32,812 nt of DNA, from positions 1 through 32,812 of the forward strand of contig JAAZAC010000289.1 in the NCBI GenBank assembly GCA_012514545.1, written 5' to 3'. The position numbers were made by a program, and so were the translations under genes. Under the pieces are notes generated by a model. The model had not been told where the DNA came from and searched no databases. It worked only from the letters and a program-made list of their open reading frames with translations. This stretch comes from Actinomycetales bacterium. GTDB taxonomy: Bacteria > Actinomycetota > Actinomycetes > Actinomycetales > Cellulomonadaceae. This document shows, piece after piece, positions 13,844-20,925 of the stretch. Within the stretch, counting starts at the first letter, position 1. Every line of letters starts with the position of its first letter.

Positions 13844-14758
13844 GTGCCCGCCGGCCGCCCCCAGGGGGGCGAGGACCGGTCCGACGCCCGGACGGCGCCC
13901 GAGCTGACCAACCCCCGCGCGGAGCGGGTGCGGGCGGTGCGGGCGCTGTCCGGGCGTTCCGTTCGCCTGCGCCACGGCCGGTTCCGGGTCGAGGGGCCGC
14001 AGGCGGTGCGCGAGGCGGTGCTCGGTCACCCGGCCGACGTCGTCGTGCGCGACGTGTACGTCACGCCCGAGGCGGCCCGGCGCCACCCGGACGTGCTCGC
14101 GGCGGCGCGCCGGGTCGGGCTGCCCGTGCGCCTCGGCACGCCGGAGGTGCTCGAGGCGATGAGCCCGGACGCCCAGGGCCTCGTCGCGGTCGCGGACCTG
14201 CTCGCCGCCTCGCTCGACGACGTGGTCGCCGCCGGCCCGCGGCTCGTCGCGGTGCTCGCGCACGTGCGCGACCCCGGGAACGCCGGGACCGTGATCCGGG
14301 CGGCCGACGCGGCCGGGGCGGACGCCGTCGTGGTGACGAGCGCGAGCGTCGACGTGCACAACCCGAAGGTCGTCCGGGCGACCGCCGGCTCCCTGTTCCA
14401 CCTGCCGGTCGTGCAGGGCGCGGGGCTCGCCGACGTCGTCGGCGCCCTGCGCGCGGCCGGCCTCACCGTGCTCGCCGCCGACGGCGCGGGGGAGTGGGAC
14501 CTCGACGACCTCCTCGACGCGGCCGGCCCGGGCGGCGGCCGGCACGCCGGCACGCCGGACCTCGCGGCCCCGACCGCGTGGGTGCTGGGCAACGAGGCGT
14601 GGGGCCTGCCCGACGACGACCGCGCGCTCGCGGACGCCGTCGTGCGGGTGCCCGTGCACGGCCGGGCGGAGTCGCTCAACCTCGCGACGGCCGCCGCCGT
14701 GTGCCTGTACGCGAGCGCCCGGGCCCAGCGCAGGGGTGGGCGCCGGACCCGGGCGTGA
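13844..14758 (+). CDS. SpoU/TrmH-family RNA 2'-O-ribose methyltransferase
   Basis: The protein has 304 residues. It is a SPOUT-class SAM-dependent methyltransferase that probably modifies 23S rRNA or tRNA ribose. An N-terminal substrate-binding domain (SVRLRHGRFRVEGPQAVREAV) precedes the knotted catalytic domain. The three family motifs are seen at about residues 142-160 (DPGNAGTVIRAADAAGAD), 245-256 (AWVLGNEAWGLP) and 268-288 (VPVHGRAESLNLATAAAV). The target nucleotide cannot be told from sequence. The GTG start is uncertain; the first 20 residues are unconserved-looking, and the common start in relatives seems nearer LTNPRAERVRAV (about 13902). The position directly after rplT is a common actinobacterial and firmicute arrangement. 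Confidence 0.9.
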   Translation: MPAGRPQGGEDRSDARTAPELTNPRAERVRAVRALSGRSVRLRHGRFRVEGPQAVREAVLGHPADVVVRDVYVTPEAARRHPDVLAAARRVGLPVRLGTPEVLEAMSPDAQGLVAVADLLAASLDDVVAAGPRLVAVLAHVRDPGNAGTVIRAADAAGADAVVVTSASVDVHNPKVVRATAGSLFHLPVVQGAGLADVVGALRAAGLTVLAADGAGEWDLDDLLDAAGPGGGRHAGTPDLAAPTAWVLGNEAWGLPDDDRALADAVVRVPVHGRAESLNLATAAAVCLYASARAQRRGGRRTRA

Positions 14759-14793
14759 GGCAGCGCGCCGGGGCGCCCGGCCGTGGCTCGGTC

Positions 14794-15096
14794 TCAGGCG
14801 GTCGGCGGGGCCGGCGGCGCGGCGTACCCGGTCGGCGCCTGGGGGTAGGCGGTCGCGCCCGGGTAGCCGTACGGGTACGGCGTCCTCGTCTCGGACGGCA
14901 TGACGATCCACAGGATCGGGTAGACGAGCAGCTGGCTGCCCGGCAGGACCATCAGCAGGAGCACGAACAGCAGGCGCGCGGGCCAGGGGTCGATCCCGAG
15001 GCGGCGGCCGATCCCGGCGCACACGCCGCCCAGCACGCGGCCCTCGAGGGGGCGGACGAGGCCGTCGCGGTTCATGCTCTCGTGGAGCGAGGACAT
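14794..15096 (-). CDS. PspC-domain membrane protein
   Basis: The protein has 100 residues. The PspC domain is clear: LVRPLEGRVLGGVCAGIGRRLGIDPWPARLLFVLL, followed by a membrane helix pair (LLFVLLLMVLPGSQLLVYPILWIVMP). The C-terminal 35 residues are rich in Tyr, Pro and Ala (PYPYGYPGATAYPQAP) and are probably disordered. PspC proteins sense or respond to membrane stress in enterobacteria; the actinobacterial small forms are little studied. The ATG has a good AAGGAG 8 bases upstream. It is transcribed divergently from thpR and convergently with the methyltransferase. Confidence 0.93.
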   Translation of the reverse strand: MSSLHESMNRDGLVRPLEGRVLGGVCAGIGRRLGIDPWPARLLFVLLLMVLPGSQLLVYPILWIVMPSETRTPYPYGYPGATAYPQAPTGYAAPPAPPTA

Positions 15097-15211
15097 CAGG
15101 TTCTCCTTCGGTGGGGTGTGCCTCCAGCATCGGCGCGCGCGGGCGGGCGCGGTATCGGGGAGCCACCGGATCCGCCCCGGACGCGCCCCCGGCCCGACCC
15201 CGACCGCCGGA

Positions 15212-15229
15212 CCCCGAGCGCGCTCGGGG
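15212..15229. repeat. 18-bp perfect palindrome between pspC and thpR
   Basis: CCCCGAGCG followed directly by its reverse complement CGCTCGGGG. It lies in the 188-base divergent gap, about 45 bases before the thpR -10 element. It could be an operator or chance in G+C-rich DNA. Confidence 0.5.
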
Positions 15230-15272
15230 GCGCCGCCGACCCCGGCGCGCGGCCCCGGCCCGCACGGTCGGG

Positions 15273-15278
15273 CATCCT
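15273..15278 (+). promoter_or_regulatory. -10 element for leaderless thpR
   Basis: CATCCT, then GGACGG, then the thpR GTG at 15285. It differs from the TATCCT of the coiled-coil operon only in its first base. Confidence 0.45.
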
Positions 15279-15284
15279 GGACGG

Positions 15285-15944
15285 GTGCGCCTGTTCGCCG
15301 CCGTCCGCCCGCCCGCGGACGTGCTCGACCACCTCGAGACCGCGCTCGCCTCGGTGCGCGCCGGCACCGAGCCCGGGCCCGGCCGCGGCCCCCTGCGCTG
15401 GACGCCGCCCGCCGACCGGCACGTGACCGTCGCGTTCTACGGCGAGGTGCCGCAGGGCCGGCTCGACGAGGTGGCGCAGGCGCTCGACGCGGCGGCGTCG
15501 CAGGTCGCGCCGTTCGCCGCGAGCCTGTCGGGGGCGGGCCTGTTCGACGGCCGCACGCTCTGGGTCGGCTGCACGGGCGAGGGCTGGGCGCCGCTCATGG
15601 CGGCGGCGGGCGACGTCGGCGTCGGGCTCGGCCGTCCGGCCGACCGCCGGTCGCGCCCGCACCTGACGATCGCGCGCGCCCGGCAGGGCGGCGGCCGCCA
15701 GGGGACGGGGCGCGCGCGGCCCGGGGGCGACCGGCGTCGGCCCGGCGGGCCGGACCCGGCCGCGCTGGCGCACGCCCTCGCGCTCTACCGGGGCCCCGGG
15801 TGGACCGTGGGCGAGGTCGCGCTCGTCGAGTCCCACCTGGGCGCGGGGCCGGGCGGGAGCCCGCGGCACGACGTCGTGCACGTCGCCCCGCTGGGCACCG
15901 GGCCGGGCGCGCTGTGGCAGGATGTGGGCCGTGCGCAGGACTGA
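15285..15944 (+). CDS. thpR: RNA 2',3'-cyclic phosphodiesterase (2H family)
   Basis: The protein has 219 residues and belongs to the 2H phosphoesterases that open 2',3'-cyclic phosphates to 2'-phosphates. Both catalytic HxT motifs are present: His46 in RHVTVAF and His126 in RPHLTIAR. The N-terminus VRLFAAVRPP and the late GEVALVESHLG segment are family-typical. An Arg/Gly-rich insert (about residues 130-158, GGGRQGTGRARPGGDRRRPGG) is longer than in most relatives and probably a flexible loop. The GTG is chosen because it starts the conserved first strand and lies 6 bases after a -10 hexamer. The 3' end overlaps the proposed pheST leader. Confidence 0.92.
   Translation: MRLFAAVRPPADVLDHLETALASVRAGTEPGPGRGPLRWTPPADRHVTVAFYGEVPQGRLDEVAQALDAAASQVAPFAASLSGAGLFDGRTLWVGCTGEGWAPLMAAAGDVGVGLGRPADRRSRPHLTIARARQGGGRQGTGRARPGGDRRRPGGPDPAALAHALALYRGPGWTVGEVALVESHLGAGPGGSPRHDVVHVAPLGTGPGALWQDVGRAQD
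15918..15923 (+). promoter_or_regulatory. possible -10 element of the pheST leader
   Basis: CAGGAT within the 3' end of thpR. It is followed by 7 bases and a GTG that opens a 17-codon frame. Confidence 0.4.
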
Positions 15945-15984
15945 TCGCCGATTTAGCGGGCCCGCAGGCGGGCCGCGCGGCTGA
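15931..15984 (+). CDS. putative leaderless leader peptide upstream of pheST (17 codons)
   Basis: GTG at 15931, 7 bases after a CAGGAT hexamer, opens a frame reading VRRTDRRFSGPAGGPRG and then TGA. It overlaps the end of thpR in another frame. It contains a TTT phenylalanine codon, conspicuous because phenylalanine in neighbouring genes is almost always TTC. An inverted repeat (GGCCCGC/GCGGGCC, 15959-15974) follows the TTT directly. pheST is attenuated through a Phe-rich leader peptide in E. coli, but here there is only one Phe codon, so the call is tentative. Confidence 0.3.
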   Translation: MRRTDRRFSGPAGGPRG

Positions 15985-16069
15985 TCCGCGCACGGGAGCC
16001 GGGCACGGCTGACCGAGGGCCCTCTGCGGGCGGTGACGACCAGCGCCCCGACACTCCCTGGAAGGCACC
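15985..16069 (+). other. pheS 5' region with small inverted repeats
   Basis: This gap holds AGCC/GGCT around GGGCAC and a 10-bp palindrome GAGGGCCCTC at 16015-16024, then GGAAGG (16060-16065) 4 bases before the pheS ATG. There is no T-run, so I cannot name a terminator. Confidence 0.35.
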
Positions 16070-17161
16070 ATGTCCGACCCCCTCTCGCCGCTCGACGCCG
16101 CGGGCGTCCGGGCGGCCGTCGACGAGGCGCTCGCGGCCATCGCGGCCGCGCCCGACCTCGACGCCCTGAAGTCCGTCCGGATCGCCCACGCCGGCGACCG
16201 CAGCCCCCTCGCGCTGGCGAACCGCGCCATCGGCGGGCTCGACCGCGCGCAGAAGGCCGAGGCCGGCCGCCTCGTGGGCCCCGCGCGCGCCGAGGTCAAC
16301 GCCGCGCTCGCGGCCCGGCAGGCCGAGCTCGAGGCCGAGCGCGACGCGCGCGTGCTCGTCGAGGAGGCCGTCGACGTCACGCTGCCGGTCGAGCGCGGCC
16401 TCGCCGGCGCCCGGCACCCGCTCGAGACGCTCGCCGAGCGCATGTGCGACGTCTTCGTCGCCATGGGCTGGGAGGTCGCCGAGGGCCCCGAGGTCGAGAC
16501 CGAGTGGCACAACTTCGACGCCCTCAACTTCGACCCGGACCACCCGGCGCGCGCCATGCAGGACACGTTCTTCGTCGCGCCCGAGGGCTCGGGCGTCCTG
16601 CTGCGCACGCACACCTCGCCCGTGCAGACCCGCGCCATGCTCGCGCGCTCCGCCGAGCTGCTCGAGGCCGGGCGCGGGATCTACGTCGTCTGCCCCGGCA
16701 AGACGTTCCGCACGGACGAGCTCGACGCGACCCACACCCCCTTCTTCCACCAGATCGAGGGGCTCGCGGTCGACAGGGGCCTGACGATGGCCCACCTCAA
16801 GGGCACGCTCGACCATTTCGCGCGCGCCATGTTCGGGCCCGACGCCGTCACGCGCCTGCGGCCGTCGTTCTTCCCGTTCACGGAGCCGAGCGCCGAGATG
16901 GACCTGCGCTGCTTCGTCTGCGGCGGCGCGGACGCCGAGTGCCGCACCTGCTCCGGCACGGGCTGGATCGAGTGGGGCGGCTGCGGCATGACCCACCCGA
17001 ACGTCATCCGCGCGGCGGGCATCGACCCCGACGTGTACACGGGGTTCGCGTTCGGCATGGGCGTGGAGCGGACGCTGATGTTCCGCCACGGCGTGCGCGA
17101 CATGCACGACATGGTCGAGGGCGACGTGCGGTTCAGCCGCCAGTTCGGGATGGAGCTGTAG
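16070..17161 (+). CDS. pheS: phenylalanine-tRNA ligase alpha subunit
   Basis: This is the catalytic subunit of the alpha2beta2 enzyme that charges tRNA-Phe. It has 363 residues. An N-terminal coiled coil (about 1-100, EVNAALAARQAELEAERDARVL) precedes the class II catalytic core. The motif 2 region with LLRTHTSPVQTRAML lies at about 170-190, and motif 3 (GFAFGMGVERTLMFRHG) at about 324-340. A Cys-rich insert has Cys281, Cys284, Cys291 and Cys294 (CFVC, then CRTC), a possible zinc knuckle found in many bacterial PheS proteins. The TAG stop is directly followed by the pheT ATG, so the two genes are coupled. Confidence 0.98.
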   Translation: MSDPLSPLDAAGVRAAVDEALAAIAAAPDLDALKSVRIAHAGDRSPLALANRAIGGLDRAQKAEAGRLVGPARAEVNAALAARQAELEAERDARVLVEEAVDVTLPVERGLAGARHPLETLAERMCDVFVAMGWEVAEGPEVETEWHNFDALNFDPDHPARAMQDTFFVAPEGSGVLLRTHTSPVQTRAMLARSAELLEAGRGIYVVCPGKTFRTDELDATHTPFFHQIEGLAVDRGLTMAHLKGTLDHFARAMFGPDAVTRLRPSFFPFTEPSAEMDLRCFVCGGADAECRTCSGTGWIEWGGCGMTHPNVIRAAGIDPDVYTGFAFGMGVERTLMFRHGVRDMHDMVEGDVRFSRQFGMEL

Positions 17162-19714
17162 ATGGTCCGGGTACCGCTCACGTGGCTCGCGGAGTCGGTC
17201 GACCTGGCCGGCGCGTCCGCGGAGGAGGTGGCCGCCGCCCTCGTGCGCGTCGGCCTCGAGGAGGAGGGCATCCACGGGTCCGACGTCACCGGGCCCCTCG
17301 TCGTCGGCCGCGTGCTGACGCTCGAGAAGGAGACGCACTCCAACGGCAAGACGATCTCGTGGTGCCGGGTCGACGTCGGGCCGGAGCACAACGCGCCCGC
17401 CGAGGGCGACGTGCCCGCGGGCCGGGGGATCGTCTGCGGGGCGCACAACTTCGGCGTCGGCGACCTCGTCGTGGTGGCGCTGCCGGGCGCGGTGCTGCCC
17501 GGGCCGTTCCCCATCACCGCGCGCAAGACGTACGGGCACGTCTCCGACGGCATGATCTGCTCGGCGCGCGAGCTCGGGATCGGCGACGACCACACGGGGA
17601 TACTCGTCCTGGGCGACGAGCACGACCCCGCCGACCTCGTGCCCGGCCGGGACGCGATCACGCTGCTCGGCCTGGACGAGCGCACGGTCGAGGTCAACGT
17701 CACGCCGGACCGCGGCTACTGCTTCAGCGTGCGCGGCGTGGCGCGCGAGTACGCGCACGCGACGGGCCGGGCGTACCGCGACCCGGCGCTCGCGGTGTCC
17801 CCGCCCCCGGCGACCGCGGGCGGGTTCCGGGTCGAGGTGGCCGACGACGCGCCCATCCGCGGGCGGGTCGGCTGCGACCGGTTCGTGGCGCGCGTCGTGC
17901 GGGGCGTGGACGCGACGGCGCAGAGCCCGTCGTGGCTCGAGCGGCGGCTCACGCAGGCGGGCATGCGGCCGATCTCGCTCGCCGTCGACGTGACGAACTA
18001 CGTCATGCTCGAGCTCGGCCAGCCGCTGCACGCGTACGACCTGGCCACCGTGGCCGAGCCGATCGTCGTGCGGCGCGCCCGCCCGGGGGAGCGGCTCGTC
18101 ACGCTCGACGACGTCGACCGTGAGCTCCACCCCGAGGACCTCCTCATCACGGACTCGCCCGACGGCGTGCCCGGCTCCCGGGTCATCGGCCTCGCCGGCG
18201 TCATGGGCGGCGCGAGCACCGAGGTGTCCGAGGCGACGGTCGACGTGCTGCTCGAGGGCGCGCACTTCGACGCCGTGTCGATCGCGCGCACGGCCCGGCG
18301 GCACAAGCTGGGCTCGGAGGCGTCCCGCCGGTTCGAGCGGGGCGTGGACCCGCAGCTCCCGCCGCGCGCGGTGCAGCGGGCGATCGACCTGCTCGTGCGG
18401 TTCGGCGGCGGCACCGTCGACCCCGAGGTCACGGACGTGGACGAGGTGCCCCCCGCCGCGCCGGTGCGCATGCCGGCCGACTTCCCGGCCCGCATCGTCG
18501 GCCTCGACTACTCGGCGGCCCGGGTGCGGGAGCTGCTCGAGGAGATCGGCTGCGCGGTCGCGGCCGACGGCGACGACCTCGTGGTCACGCCGCCGTCGTG
18601 GCGCCCCGACCTCACGGCGCCCATCGACCTCGTCGAGGAGGTCGCGCGGCTCGACGGGTACGAGCGGATGCCGTCGGTGCTGCCGGCCGCGCCGGCGGGC
18701 CGCGGGCTGACGCACGCGCAGCGCGTGCGGCGGTCGGTGGCGCGGGCGCTCGCCGAGCAGGGGTTCACCGAGGTGCTCACCTACCCGTTCATGGGCGCCC
18801 AGCGCCTCGACGAGCTCGCGCTGCCCGACGACGACCGGCGCCGCCGCACCGTGCGCCTCGTCAACCCGCTCAACGACGCGCTGCCGTTCCTGCGCACGTC
18901 GCTGCTCGCGACGCTCGTCGACGCGGTGCGGGTCAACCTCGGGCGGGGCGCCACCGACCTGGCGCTGTTCGAGATCGGCCGCGCGTTCCGGGCCGACGGC
19001 GACGGGATCGCCCCGCGCCCGGGCGTCGACGACCGGCCGTCCGACGACGAGCTGGCCGCCCTCGACGCCGCGCTGCCCGTGCAGGAGCGGCGGGTCGCGG
19101 GCGTGCTCGTGGGGCACCGCGTGCCCGCGGGCTGGCAGGGGCAGGCCCAGCCGTACGAGTGGTCCGACGCCGTGGCAGCCGCGCGGCTCGTCGCCGCGCG
19201 GACGGGGGCCGACGTCGAGGTGGCGGCCGACGCGCACGCGCCCTGGCACCCCGGGCGCTGCGCGCGCCTGGCGCTGCCGGACGGGACCCTCGTCGGGCAC
19301 GCGGGTGAGCTGCACCCGCGGGTGCTCGCCGCGCTCGAGCTGCCCGCGCGGACGTGCGCGTTCGAGCTCGACCTCGACGCGCTCGTCGCGGCCGGGGAGG
19401 GGCGGCTGGTCGCCGCCGCGCCGGTGCTCGTGCAGCCGGTCGCCAAGGAGGACCTGGCGTTCGTGGTCGACGAGGCCCTGCCGGCCGGCGCGCTCGTGGC
19501 GACGGTGCGCGCCGCGGCGGGCGGGCTGCTCGAGGACGCGCGGGTGTTCGACGTCTACCGCGGCGAGCAGGTGGGCGCGGGCCGCAAGTCCGTGGCCGTC
19601 ACCGTGCGGCTGCGGGCGGGCGACCACACCCTGACGGCGGACGAGATCGCCGGGGTGCGTGCCGCCGTCGTCGAGGCGGTCGCGCGCGAGCACGGCGGCA
19701 CGCTGCGCGCCTGA
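17162..19714 (+). CDS. pheT: phenylalanine-tRNA ligase beta subunit
   Basis: The protein has 850 residues, in the family range. Domains in order are: a tRNA-binding OB fold at about 42-160 (GPLVVGRVLTLEKETHSNGKTISWC), the B3/B4 editing domain at about 235-405 (GCDRFVARVVRGV, AVDVTNYVMLELGQPLHAYD), the B5 domain at about 435-505, the catalytic-like core with LVNPLNDALPFLRTSLL at about 565-690, and a C-terminal anticodon-binding FDX-ACB domain at about 754-848 (VAKEDLAFVVDEALPAG). The ATG directly abuts the pheS stop. A strong G+C hairpin follows the gene before the convergent oxidoreductase gene. Confidence 0.98.
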   Translation: MVRVPLTWLAESVDLAGASAEEVAAALVRVGLEEEGIHGSDVTGPLVVGRVLTLEKETHSNGKTISWCRVDVGPEHNAPAEGDVPAGRGIVCGAHNFGVGDLVVVALPGAVLPGPFPITARKTYGHVSDGMICSARELGIGDDHTGILVLGDEHDPADLVPGRDAITLLGLDERTVEVNVTPDRGYCFSVRGVAREYAHATGRAYRDPALAVSPPPATAGGFRVEVADDAPIRGRVGCDRFVARVVRGVDATAQSPSWLERRLTQAGMRPISLAVDVTNYVMLELGQPLHAYDLATVAEPIVVRRARPGERLVTLDDVDRELHPEDLLITDSPDGVPGSRVIGLAGVMGGASTEVSEATVDVLLEGAHFDAVSIARTARRHKLGSEASRRFERGVDPQLPPRAVQRAIDLLVRFGGGTVDPEVTDVDEVPPAAPVRMPADFPARIVGLDYSAARVRELLEEIGCAVAADGDDLVVTPPSWRPDLTAPIDLVEEVARLDGYERMPSVLPAAPAGRGLTHAQRVRRSVARALAEQGFTEVLTYPFMGAQRLDELALPDDDRRRRTVRLVNPLNDALPFLRTSLLATLVDAVRVNLGRGATDLALFEIGRAFRADGDGIAPRPGVDDRPSDDELAALDAALPVQERRVAGVLVGHRVPAGWQGQAQPYEWSDAVAAARLVAARTGADVEVAADAHAPWHPGRCARLALPDGTLVGHAGELHPRVLAALELPARTCAFELDLDALVAAGEGRLVAAAPVLVQPVAKEDLAFVVDEALPAGALVATVRAAAGGLLEDARVFDVYRGEQVGAGRKSVAVTVRLRAGDHTLTADEIAGVRAAVVEAVAREHGGTLRA

Positions 19715-19737
19715 GGGCGGCCCCGGGCCCCGGGCGG

Positions 19738-19766
19738 GCCCCGGGCCCCGGCGCCGGGCCCGGGGC
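19738..19766. terminator. hairpin between convergent pheT and quinone oxidoreductase genes
   Basis: GCCCCGGGCCCCGG (19738-19751) pairs with CCGGGCCCGGGGC (19754-19766), with one bulged base and a very short loop. It lies between two convergent genes and can form on either strand, so it may serve both. There is no U-run. Confidence 0.5.
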
Positions 19767-19783
19767 GTGCCGAGGGCGCGGGG

Positions 19784-19821
19784 CTCAGGGCCGACGTGCT
19801 CAGGGCCGACGTGCTCAGGGC
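19784..19821. repeat. 15-bp tandem duplication at the 3' end of the oxidoreductase gene
   Basis: CTCAGGGCCGACGTG occurs at 19784-19798 and 19799-19813. A third partial copy (CTCAGGGC, 19814-19821) contains the TGA stop of the minus-strand gene. Each copy carries an equivalent TGA on the minus strand. Confidence 0.85.
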
Positions 19822-20801
19822 ACGACGAGGACCTTGCCGGTGGTCGCGCGGCCCTCGAGCGCGCGGTGCGCCTCGGCGGCCTCGGCGAGCGGGTACCGGG
19901 CGCCCACGCGGACGTCGAGCCGGCCCGCGAGGACGGCGTCGAACAGCTCGCGCGCCCGCCACAGGAGCTCGTCCCGGTCGGCCGTGTAGTGCCGGATCGT
20001 GGGCCGGGTCAGGTAGAGCGACCCCTCGGCCTCGAGCCGCATCGGGTCGAAGGGCGGCACCGGGCCCGACGCCCCGCCGAACAGCACGAGCGTCCCGCGC
20101 CGCCGCAGCGACGCGAGCGAGCCGTCGAACGTCGCCGCGCCCACGCCGTCGTACACGACGTGCACGCCGTGGCCGCCGGTGAGGTCGCGCACGACGGCGG
20201 GCAGCTCGCGGCCCAGGTCCGCCATCCGGTCGTAGCGCACGACGTCCGCCGCGCCGGCCGCGCGGGACAGCGCCTCCTTGGCGTCGGTGGACACCGTCGT
20301 GATGACGCGCGCCCCGGCCGCGACGGCGAGCTGGGTGAGCAGGAGGCCCACGCCGCCGGCGCCGGCGTGGACGAGCACGTCGTGCCCGGGCCGGACCACG
20401 AACGTCGACCGGACGAGGTAGTGCGCGGTGATGCCCTGGAGGAGGAGGGCGGCCGCGATCTCGGCGGGCACGCCGTCGGGCACGGGGACGACCTGCTCGG
20501 CGAGCACGCGGGCCCGCTCGACGTAGGAGCCCTCGGAGCCGGCGACCCAGCCGACGACGTCGCCCACGCGCACGCCCTCGACGTCGTCCCCGACGGCGAC
20601 GACGGTGCCCGCGCCCTCGGCGCCGACGACGTGCGGGAACGGCGTCGTGTAGCGGCCGGAGCGGCGGTAGGTGTCGATGAAGTTGACGCCGGCGGCGGCG
20701 ACCTCCACGACGACCTGCTCGGGCTCGGGTACGGGGTCGGGGAGGTCGACCACGGCGAGGACCTCGGGTCCTCCGGGACGGGTGGCCTGGACTGCGCGCA
20801 T
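19815..20801 (-). CDS. zinc-independent NADPH:quinone oxidoreductase (MDR family)
   Basis: The protein has 328 residues and belongs to the medium-chain dehydrogenase/reductase family, quinone oxidoreductase (QOR) branch. Signs are MRAVQATRPGGPEVLAVVDLP at the start, VNFIDTYRRSGRY, the nucleotide-binding HAGAGGVGLLLTQLA motif and VYDGVGAATFDGSLASLRRRGTLVLFG. Zinc ligands of alcohol dehydrogenases are absent. It probably reduces quinones or conjugated carbonyls with NADPH; the natural substrate is unknown. The ATG at 20801 lies 6 bases after a CAGGAT hexamer on the minus strand, so it is probably leaderless. It is divergent from the iron locus, and the shared gap has only one recognisable iron box, close to the other gene. 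Confidence 0.93.
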   Translation of the reverse strand: MRAVQATRPGGPEVLAVVDLPDPVPEPEQVVVEVAAAGVNFIDTYRRSGRYTTPFPHVVGAEGAGTVVAVGDDVEGVRVGDVVGWVAGSEGSYVERARVLAEQVVPVPDGVPAEIAAALLLQGITAHYLVRSTFVVRPGHDVLVHAGAGGVGLLLTQLAVAAGARVITTVSTDAKEALSRAAGAADVVRYDRMADLGRELPAVVRDLTGGHGVHVVYDGVGAATFDGSLASLRRRGTLVLFGGASGPVPPFDPMRLEAEGSLYLTRPTIRHYTADRDELLWRARELFDAVLAGRLDVRVGARYPLAEAAEAHRALEGRATTGKVLVVP

Positions 20802-20807
20802 GGTCCG

Positions 20808-20813
20808 ATCCTG
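20808..20813 (-). promoter_or_regulatory. -10 element for the leaderless oxidoreductase gene
   Basis: On the minus strand CAGGAT is followed by CGGACC and then the ATG at 20801. Confidence 0.45.
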
Positions 20814-20906
20814 CCGCGCTCCGCGGCCGGGGGCCACGACGCGGGGGAGAGGAGGGGCGGGGCGACAGTGACCGGGGTCATGTACCGGGCACCCCCGGGC
20901 AGGCGC

Positions 20907-20925
20907 TAAGGTTAGGCTATGCTTA
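20907..20925 (+). promoter_or_regulatory. DtxR/IdeR iron box overlapping promoter and start codon
   Basis: TAAGGTTAGGCTATGCTTA matches 17 of 19 positions of the known consensus TWAGGTTAGSCTAACCTWA. The siderophore-interacting protein ATG (20919-20921) lies inside it. TAAGGT at 20907-20912 also has the form and the 6-base spacing of the leaderless -10 elements here. Bound repressor would therefore cover both the -10 and the transcription start. Confidence 0.85.

Noticed and set aside
15953..19693. A 1,246-codon open frame on the minus strand opposite pheST, and other long minus-strand frames (e.g. 2971-5790, 1328-3148).
   Set aside because: The translations are Arg/His/Asp-rich low-complexity sequence without domain signatures, as expected opposite G+C-rich genes. 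The opposite strand encodes clear enzymes.
20802..20906. A second iron box controlling the divergent quinone oxidoreductase.
   Set aside because: Only the box at 20907-20925 is recognisable. It lies about 105 bases from the oxidoreductase start, too far to block its -10 element.
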